Positions 58,828 through 64,000 of a stretch of DNA of 64,000 bases are shown in pieces. The DNA lies in NCBI GenBank assembly GCA_020851455.1, contig JADZCT010000033.1:124001-188000 (forward strand), read 5' to 3'. The DNA comes from Gemmatimonadaceae bacterium. Lineage in GTDB: Bacteria; Gemmatimonadota; Gemmatimonadetes; Gemmatimonadales; Gemmatimonadaceae. The translations under genes and the position numbers were made by a program. The first letter of the stretch is position 1. Each line of letters starts with the position of its first letter. The notes below the pieces were generated by a model, which saw only the letters and a list, made by a program, of their open reading frames with translations, was not told the origin of the DNA and did no database searches.

Positions 58828-61800
58828 CAGGAGATGCCGAGCGCTGCAACCAGCAGCTCCGCTTGGCTTTGCCACGGCAGCTCCTGCATGAGAGCAGCAG
58901 CAGTCGCACCGCGCCTCGCCGCACCGCTGCGGTCAACATACGCCGCCTCGAGATGCGCGATCAGTTCGTCCGGATCCGACTCGCCCCAGCAGAACGTTCC
59001 GGTGTACGGCGCAGGAGCCGTCGCGATCGGCGCCTGGTGTTCGAGCACGTAACAGGTGTCCGCGCCAATGAGGTTGAGGTGGCCGGTGTTGGCCGAGAGC
59101 ACGACTGGCACACCACAGGCCATGGCTTCCATCGCGACCAGGTTGGTGCCGCCTTCACACCGGTTCGGGAACACGGCGATGTCAACCTCGTGCAGCACCG
59201 AGGCAATGGTTGCGTGTGACTGCAGGCCCAGGTCCAGCACGGCGTCCCGAGGTACCCCCTGGCGCGCCAGCCACTCCGTCACGCGAAGCCGGCCATCGGC
59301 GATCTCGGGCAGGCCGTCCACGTATCCGGTGGCCTCGATCCCTGCCATCGTTTGCGGCCACATGTTGTGCCATGCGGTCACCAGCACCGCGTCGTCGTGG
59401 CGGGCGTGGAAGCGCCGGAATGCCTCGACTACGATATCCTGTCCCTTCCGGTACTCCAGCTTCCCGCCGCTGAACACCAGGAACCGGTCGCCGAGCAGGC
59501 CGGCGCGTGGGGCTGGGTGAAATACGGCAGGGTCAACGCCCTGCAGCACCAGCGAGACATTCGTAATCCCGACTGCCCTCAGGAGCTCGGCGTTCCACGT
59601 CGAGCCGGCGATGATGCCGTCGTAACTCCTGGCGCGGGCAATCGCGGCCGCATCCCATGCCGTGTCCTCGAAGAAAATGACCCCCGTGTGCGCCTTCCCG
59701 CGTGGCGTGGCCGCGCTGGAATCCCCAAGGGCATGGTTCCCGAGGGCAATGAGCCGATGCCGCGCGTTGCCCGTCGTTGACCGCGCCACGCGCAGGCGCG
59801 CCGCGGCCGCCTGCTGGATGGGCGACATCCCTCCGAATGCGGGTGCCGTCCGAAGAACCGGCTCCACGTGTTCGCTGGACCGCAGCGCCAGCGCGAGGTG
59901 CATGCCGTACGTCCCCCAGCCGGACTGCAATCCAACAGGCCAGCTGATCTCGATCTCTTCGCGCACGCTAACCGGCGCTGCGCGAACCGGCGCTGCGTCG
60001 CGAACCGGCGCTGCGCGAACCGGCGCTGCGTCGCGAAGCCGCCCGAGGTCGTCGCGTACGCTCGCGATCACCTCTCCCCATGCGCCGGGGCGCGGCTGTC
60101 GGTAGAGCCGGACCGACGAATACCACGGAGAGTCGGTCCGCCCGAGCATCCAGCGCCAATCCGGCGTGTATGGGCACAGTATCCACGTAGGAACGCCGAG
60201 CGCGCCGGCGAGGTGCGCGACCGATGTGTCAACCGTGATGACGAGGTCCAGGCCGGCCATCGCTGCGGCCGTGTCGGAGTAGTCGTGGAGGTCGTCGTCG
60301 AGGTTCAGTACGTTGCCCGGCGCATTGAGCCCCGACAGCAGCGTGGCGTCAGGGCCCTTCTGCAGGCTGACGAACGAGATGTCGCCTGAGTCGAACAATG
60401 GCCGGAGCAGGTTCAGCGGCACCGACCGGATCGCGTCCCGCTGGTGTGCCGGGTTGCCAGCCCACGCCACGCCGACGCGCAGCCGGCCACGCAGCGCCGC
60501 GACCCGCTCGCGCACCGCCCGCGCCGGGTGCGCCAGGTAACCGCCGGGATACGGTATCGTTTCGAGCGTGGTGCCGCAGAGCATCGGCAGACTCATCAGA
60601 TACGCGTACGTGTCGAAGTGCGGTACCACGTCGCCCGGCGACGCGGTGGCGTCCACGCCAGGGCAATCCTTCAGGATTCCCGCGAGCTGCGCAGGGCATT
60701 CCAGCGTCACTCGCCCGGCTCCGCGGATCTTCAACTCATTGGCGTACCTCGCAAACTGGATGACATCACCCGCGCCCTGCTCGCCCGTGATGAAGATCGA
60801 GCGGCCGTCCAGTGGCGAGCCGTCCCACTCGGGAACGTCGAACTGCCGACGCGTGAAGACGACAGAGATCAGCCGCTTCCGCGCCTCGAATGCGCGGAAC
60901 CCGTTCTCGTAGTCGCCGCGCAACAGGTCGAGCACCGCAAGGTTCCAGCTTGCGTTTCGATTGGCCGGCTCCGCGGCAAGAGCGGCGCGGTGCAGCCGCT
61001 CTGCCTCGTCGAGCGCCCCGCGTTCGAGGGCGCAGTTGCCGAGTACGTTCAGCGCTTCGGGGTGCCCCGGGCATTCGGCTTCCACTCCTGCCGCGATCGC
61101 TTCGGCCTCCGCGTGCCTGTTCATCTCCATGAGCAGGACCGCAAGGTTCACGCGGACGGTCGCGTGCCCGGGCGCCAGGGCAAGTGCTTCGTCGAACGCC
61201 GCGCGCGCAGCATCGAATCGCCGGCGCTCCTTCTCGATGATCCCCAGGTTGCTGAGCGCGTCCACGTAGGCGGGATCAACCGCCAGCGCCGCGCGCGTCG
61301 CCTCCGCGGCATCATCGAGTCGCCGCAGCCCGCGAAGCGCAATAGCGCGATTGGCCAGCGCGGTCGCGTTGCCGGGCGTGATCGCGACCGCGCGATCGTA
61401 CGCAGCCAGCGCCTCGTCACAGCGCTGCTCTCCAACAAGCACGTTGCCGAGGTCCGTCCACCACGCGGCGCGCCCCGCGTCCATGGCCACGGCGGCCGAC
61501 AGAGCCTCGACCGCTTCCGCCGGCCGCTGCAACGCTCCCATCGCCAGTCCCAGGTTGTGCTGCGCTTCCGCGTCTCCAGGGTCGAGCGCGAGCGACTCGC
61601 GAAACAGCTTCGCGGCTTCATGGTATTGCCCACCGCCCGCGAGGATCGCGCCGAGGTTGTTGAACGCTCCCGCGCACGGGGCACGCGCGAGCACCCTGCG
61701 GTAGCCGGCCACGGCGCCGTCGAGATCGCCTCTCAGGTGACATGCGATTGACTCGCGCAGGAGCGCGTCAACGTGGGGCTTTGCCACACCGATGCGGCTT

Positions 61801-61874
61801 TCGCGCGCGGCTGCCGTCCTGAACTTCTGCGTCGCGGCTTCGCTGCCGCGACGACGCTGGCGGTTGCTCGCCAT
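58827..61874 (-). CDS. TPR protein with two glycosyltransferase domains
   Basis: 1015-residue cytoplasmic protein. Residues about 35-345 are TPR repeats (for example FNNLGAILAGGGQYHEAAKLF). Residues about 355-610 are a GT9/heptosyltransferase-like domain with FITGEQGAGDVIQFARYA and VDTSVAHLAGALGVPTWIL. A linker holds two copies of RDAAPVRAAPV (614-635). Residues about 640-1012 form a GT4-type domain with FSGGKLEYRKGQDIVVEAFRRF and the E-x7-E motif CEGGTNLVAMEAM. The TPR-GT9 part resembles flagellin O-glycosylation enzymes; the added GT4 module would let one protein build a two-sugar glycan. Its ATG overlaps the fliW stop by one base. Confidence 0.85.
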   Translation of the reverse strand: MASNRQRRRGSEAATQKFRTAAARESRIGVAKPHVDALLRESIACHLRGDLDGAVAGYRRVLARAPCAGAFNNLGAILAGGGQYHEAAKLFRESLALDPGDAEAQHNLGLAMGALQRPAEAVEALSAAVAMDAGRAAWWTDLGNVLVGEQRCDEALAAYDRAVAITPGNATALANRAIALRGLRRLDDAAEATRAALAVDPAYVDALSNLGIIEKERRRFDAARAAFDEALALAPGHATVRVNLAVLLMEMNRHAEAEAIAAGVEAECPGHPEALNVLGNCALERGALDEAERLHRAALAAEPANRNASWNLAVLDLLRGDYENGFRAFEARKRLISVVFTRRQFDVPEWDGSPLDGRSIFITGEQGAGDVIQFARYANELKIRGAGRVTLECPAQLAGILKDCPGVDATASPGDVVPHFDTYAYLMSLPMLCGTTLETIPYPGGYLAHPARAVRERVAALRGRLRVGVAWAGNPAHQRDAIRSVPLNLLRPLFDSGDISFVSLQKGPDATLLSGLNAPGNVLNLDDDLHDYSDTAAAMAGLDLVITVDTSVAHLAGALGVPTWILCPYTPDWRWMLGRTDSPWYSSVRLYRQPRPGAWGEVIASVRDDLGRLRDAAPVRAAPVRDAAPVRAAPVSVREEIEISWPVGLQSGWGTYGMHLALALRSSEHVEPVLRTAPAFGGMSPIQQAAAARLRVARSTTGNARHRLIALGNHALGDSSAATPRGKAHTGVIFFEDTAWDAAAIARARSYDGIIAGSTWNAELLRAVGITNVSLVLQGVDPAVFHPAPRAGLLGDRFLVFSGGKLEYRKGQDIVVEAFRRFHARHDDAVLVTAWHNMWPQTMAGIEATGYVDGLPEIADGRLRVTEWLARQGVPRDAVLDLGLQSHATIASVLHEVDIAVFPNRCEGGTNLVAMEAMACGVPVVLSANTGHLNLIGADTCYVLEHQAPIATAPAPYTGTFCWGESDPDELIAHLEAAYVDRSGAARRGATAAALMQELPWQSQAELLVAALGIS
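59971..60036. repeat. 33-bp tandem repeat in the glycosyltransferase linker
   Basis: Two 33-bp units, 59971-60003 and 60004-60036, each made of a 15-bp and an 18-bp subunit beginning ACCGGCGCTGCG. They encode the 11-residue repeat RDAAPVRAAPV between the GT9-like and GT4-like domains. Near identity suggests recent duplication. Confidence 0.8.
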
Positions 61875-62347
61875 CAGCCGAGCCCGATCAACTCAATCGG
61901 ATGGCGCAGCCCGTACTTGCTGTCCGCGATGATCATCTGGGCGCCGAGCCGGGTACGCACGTCCAGCACCAGCGGACCCTGGAGGTTGACGGTCGCGCCT
62001 TCTCCGGCCGACCCTGGCAGCGTTGCGATGCACAGAATCGCGATGCCCTCCGATGTCGCGGTTCCCGGAAGCCGCGTCAGTTGCTCGCTGGGGAGGTCCA
62101 CGGAATAGCCAGGAATGAACAGGAACGGATCCACGACGAAAAACGTGACCATTCGCTCGCTCGTGGACTGGAGCCACGCGCACCCGGGCGATCCGGCGTC
62201 GACGAGCACCCACTCCCGGCACGCGGGAAAGCCCGGCAGTCCGTCGGGGAACCCGAAGACGCGACTCTCCGTGACAACGAGGGAGCCGAGCAGGTGAGAG
62301 TCTATCGAGCGCGTTGGCTCGGGCATGAGCTGGACGGCGGCTGTCAT
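61874..62347 (-). CDS. fliW: Flagellar assembly factor FliW
   Basis: Cytoplasmic CsrA antagonist of 157 residues. Typical blocks are VFGFPDGLPGFPACREWVLVD, VTFFVVDPFLFIPGYSVDLP, AILCIATLPGSAGEGATVNLQGPLVLD and the C-terminal QMIIADSKYGLRHPIELI, the last two diagnostic for FliW. In Bacillus, FliW is sequestered by flagellin and otherwise inhibits CsrA; the fliC leader hairpin and csrA in this window fit that scheme. It overlaps flgL by 4 bp and the glycosyltransferase gene by 1 bp. Confidence 0.95.
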   Translation of the reverse strand: MTAAVQLMPEPTRSIDSHLLGSLVVTESRVFGFPDGLPGFPACREWVLVDAGSPGCAWLQSTSERMVTFFVVDPFLFIPGYSVDLPSEQLTRLPGTATSEGIAILCIATLPGSAGEGATVNLQGPLVLDVRTRLGAQMIIADSKYGLRHPIELIGLG

Positions 62348-63249
62348 CGCAGATAGTCCGTCAGTGATGTGTTCAGTATGCGCGACGTGGCTGCCAGCGC
62401 CGCCTGGTACGCGGTCTGCCGGTTCACGAGGTCGGAGAGCGCCTCTTCCATGTTCACGTCCTGCAAGTCCGATGCGCTGGCGGCGTACTGGGTGGCCAGC
62501 GCCTGGAGGTTGTTCGACGCTACGTCGAGCGCATTGATTCTCGCGCCGGTTTCGGCCGTCATCGCCTGTGCGCCGCTCAGTGCCTGGTCTATCCCGGGCA
62601 GAGCCGCGGCGACCTGCCCGCGCCCGCCGGACTCCAGCGCGGCAGCGAGACTCTGAAGCGCCGCGAGCATCCCGCTGGAGCTGGTGCCGAATATCCGCGT
62701 TCCGTCGCTGCCAGCGGTCACGGTCTGCGATGCGCCGATTTCCACGGACCTTGTTCCGCTCGGCGCCGGCGCTGCGACACTGAACTGGACTACCGGCCCG
62801 CTCGTGTCAATGCTGTACGGGACCGTCGTCGAGCGGTCGCCACCATATATGTATTCGCCGCCGCTCTTGGTATTAGCGATCTGCACGGCTTGGGCCAGCA
62901 ACTGGCCCACTTCCGCCGCCATCGCCTTCCTGCCGGCGTCATTGACCGTATCCGTGCCGCCTGCAACTCCCAGCTCCTTGGCGCGCGTCAACAGGTCGGT
63001 TAGCTGGTCCAGCGAACCCTGTTCGAGGTTGAGCCGCGACGTCGCGGCGCCGATGTTCCTCTGGTACTGGGTCACCGCACGCGACTGCGACGCAAGCTTG
63101 ATCAGCGATCCTGCCGCTACGGGATCCTCCGATGCCTTGTCGAAGCGATGTCCAGTCGTGACACGGAGTTGGGCTGCGTCCATCCGTCCCCGCGCCGTGC
63201 TGAAAGACTCCAGCGTGTGGCTGGCCACCTGGTTGTCGGTGATTCGCAC
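62344..63249 (-). CDS. flgL: Hook-filament junction protein FlgL (HAP3)
   Basis: Hook-associated protein of 301 residues from the GTG at 63249, preceded by GAGGA; the open frame to 63558 upstream lacks FlgL features and crosses the promoter. The N-terminus VRITDNQVASHTLESFSTARGRM and the blocks GHRFDKASEDPVAAGSLIKLASQ and ALSDLVNRQTAYQAALAATSRILNTSLTDYLR are typical. It has a sigma-54 promoter 40-55 bp upstream and leads the fliW-glycosyltransferase unit. Confidence 0.95.
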   Translation of the reverse strand: MRITDNQVASHTLESFSTARGRMDAAQLRVTTGHRFDKASEDPVAAGSLIKLASQSRAVTQYQRNIGAATSRLNLEQGSLDQLTDLLTRAKELGVAGGTDTVNDAGRKAMAAEVGQLLAQAVQIANTKSGGEYIYGGDRSTTVPYSIDTSGPVVQFSVAAPAPSGTRSVEIGASQTVTAGSDGTRIFGTSSSGMLAALQSLAAALESGGRGQVAAALPGIDQALSGAQAMTAETGARINALDVASNNLQALATQYAASASDLQDVNMEEALSDLVNRQTAYQAALAATSRILNTSLTDYLR

Positions 63250-63290
63250 CGTGCTTCCTCGGGGGTTGAATTGGTCCTCGACATGTGTTC

Positions 63291-63305
63291 GCACGTTCCG
63301 TGCCA
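63291..63305 (-). promoter_or_regulatory. Sigma-54 promoter of flgL-fliW
   Basis: Minus-strand TGGCAC-GGAAC-GTGC has the perfect -24 half and invariant GC, and closely matches the fliL promoter (TGGCAC-GCGAC-GTGC). The predicted start near 63279 gives a 30-nt leader before the GTG at 63249. Confidence 0.68.
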
Positions 63306-63326
63306 GAGGGCGTCCATGCGAAGCGC

Positions 63327-63353
63327 TAAAGTCCGGCGGCGAACTGACGATGC
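63327..63353 (+). promoter_or_regulatory. Sigma-28 promoter reading towards flgM
   Basis: TAAAGTCC (63327-63334), an 11-base spacer and GACGATGC (63346-63353). The -35 has a perfect TAAAGT core; the -10 deviates at its second base. The predicted start is near 63360, 315 bp before flgM and immediately before an ATG at 63361. Confidence 0.55.
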
Positions 63354-63360
63354 TATAGCC

Positions 63361-63678
63361 ATGAGCGGCTTCCATTCGCGAAGGGCAGGAGCTCCCGTTC
63401 AACGCTGGCCCGACCTGCTGCGCCATGTCTGTGCCTCGCCCGCCAATGCTGACGCGGCAGATTCCGGGCGCGAGCAGGCTGCGTCGGCGGGACGAGGCGC
63501 GGATGGAGAGCCGGGGCGCGTGCTGGGCGATGTGCTCACCGCCGTATACCGGCGCCACGAACGGTTCGTGGCGTCACGAGTATCCGTAGCGGCAGCAGTT
63601 GGACATTACCGTCGGACGAGTCGGTGCGAGCAAGGGCGCCCGGTCCTTCCGCCACCGACGGAGGAGACTACAGGATGA
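63361..63678 (+). CDS. Possible small ORF between the sigma-28 promoter and flgM
   Basis: Unrecognised 105-residue frame occupying the space between flgL and flgM. It starts at the predicted transcription start, which would make it leaderless, and its stop overlaps the flgM ATG by 4 bp. The product is Arg/Ala-rich with one helical stretch (RVLGDVLTAVYRRHERFVASRVSVAAAVGHY). No domain is recognised. Codon GC bias is weaker than in the neighbours. It may be a real coupled gene or just an untranslated leader. Confidence 0.35.
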   Translation: MSGFHSRRAGAPVQRWPDLLRHVCASPANADAADSGREQAASAGRGADGEPGRVLGDVLTAVYRRHERFVASRVSVAAAVGHYRRTSRCEQGRPVLPPPTEETTG

Positions 63679-63968
63679 ACGTTGGGCCACGTATTTCACC
63701 AGATGCCGGCCTGGACCTCGAAGCCGCCCGCCGCCTCGAGCAGCGGAAGGCCGGGACTCAGCGCGATGCCGCATCCAACGCTGCCTCACGACCCGCCGCC
63801 GGCGACCGCGTCGAGCTGTCTCAGACGGCGCGCGCAAGGGCGCACGCGGCGTCACTGCCTGGCGAACAACTCGATGCAATACGCACCCGGATCTCGGACG
63901 GCACCTACAACGACCTTCGCGTCGTTGATGCCGTCGCCCGACGCATCCTTGCCAGCGGTGACCTTTGA
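63675..63968 (+). CDS. flgM: Anti-sigma-28 factor FlgM
   Basis: Inhibitor of FliA, 97 residues from the ATG at 63675 behind a GGAGACTACAGG ribosome-binding region; an upstream frame start at 63624 adds 17 residues without FlgM features. The C-terminal part has RVELSQTARARAHA and LDAIRTRISDGTYNDLRVVDAVARRILASGDL, the pattern of the sigma-binding helices of FlgM. It is exported once the hook is complete, which releases FliA to transcribe the promoters found before cheA and fliC. Confidence 0.88.
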   Translation: MNVGPRISPDAGLDLEAARRLEQRKAGTQRDAASNAASRPAAGDRVELSQTARARAHAASLPGEQLDAIRTRISDGTYNDLRVVDAVARRILASGDL

Positions 63969-64000
63969 TGCGACCCCTTGAGCGCGTCGAAATGGCCCCG
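63968..64000 (+). CDS. Start of a gene cut by the right edge
   Basis: The ATG at 63968 overlaps the flgM stop (TGATG), and the frame MRPLERVEMAP stays open to the end of the window. Eleven codons are too few to identify the product. flgN often follows flgM, but a flgN is already present at 24 kb. Confidence 0.35.
   Translation, partial: MRPLERVEMAP

Noticed and set aside
59971-60036. CRISPR-like or mobile-element repeat
   Set aside because: The repeat is in frame, two copies only, without spacers, and lies in an interdomain linker of a coding gene.

Overview
The window is a dense, high-GC motility and chemotaxis island from a Gram-negative-type (diderm) bacterium. L-ring (FlgH) and P-ring (FlgI) genes imply an outer membrane. 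FlrC/sigma-54, sigma-28/FlgM and CsrA/FliW control layers occur together. A Gemmatimonadota-like lineage is my best guess from composition and gene content, but nothing here proves it. I saw no rRNA, tRNA, CRISPR array or insertion sequence.

Layout. (1) 0-2 kb: a TetR regulator and a TolC-family efflux protein, reading off the left edge. (2) 2.2-3.5 kb: a REC-EAL c-di-GMP phosphodiesterase. (3) 3.7-19.8 kb, plus strand: a degenerate histidine kinase, cheA, cheW, an MCP, cheY, cheB, cheR, cheX, a response regulator and a hybrid kinase. A caspase-like protease, a DUF4384-like protein and an LPP20-like lipoprotein follow, then a CheZ-like phosphatase and an EAL-HDOD relative. (4) 19.8-22.3 kb: motB-motA on minus, and a divergent orphan gene resembling a histidine-kinase dimerisation domain. 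(5) 22.2-49.9 kb, minus strand: nearly the whole flagellum, with genes overlapping by 1-20 bp. It forms two units. Unit one is flgB-flgC-unknown-fliE-fliF-fliG-fliH-fliI-fliJ-motE-fliK-flgD-flgE. Unit two is fliL-fliM-fliN-fliO/P-fliQ-fliR-flhB-flhA-flhF-flhG-fliA-small membrane protein-flgF-flgG-flgA-flgH-flgI-flgJ-flgN-flgK-csrA. (6) 50.1-52.7 kb: a FlrC-type sigma-54 activator and a divergent glycosyltransferase. (7) 52.7-64 kb: fliT-like, fliS, a very large fliD, fliC, an EAL-HDOD gene, a TPR-double glycosyltransferase, fliW and flgL on minus; flgM on plus at the right edge.

Regulation read from sequence. Sigma-54 elements (TGGCAY/TGGTGC-N5-KTGC) lie before flgB, fliL, flgL and the glycosyltransferase, matching the local FlrC with its GAFTGA loop. 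Sigma-28 elements (roughly TCAAGTTT-N11/12-GCCGATRC) lie before cheA, fliC, the second EAL-HDOD gene, the REC-EAL gene and the flgM region. The fliC leader holds a perfect 7-bp hairpin with GGA in its loop plus a GGAG Shine-Dalgarno. With csrA and fliW also present, this looks like a CsrA-FliW-flagellin feedback circuit.

Most unusual points: a zinc peptidase (M15-type) domain inside the hook-length protein FliK, beside a FlgJ that lacks any muramidase domain; a caspase/DUF4384/LPP20 trio embedded among chemotaxis genes; a FliO-FliP fusion with an internal signal peptide; a three-part TPR-GT9-GT4 enzyme in the fliW operon; and an orphan phosphotransfer-like protein beside motA.
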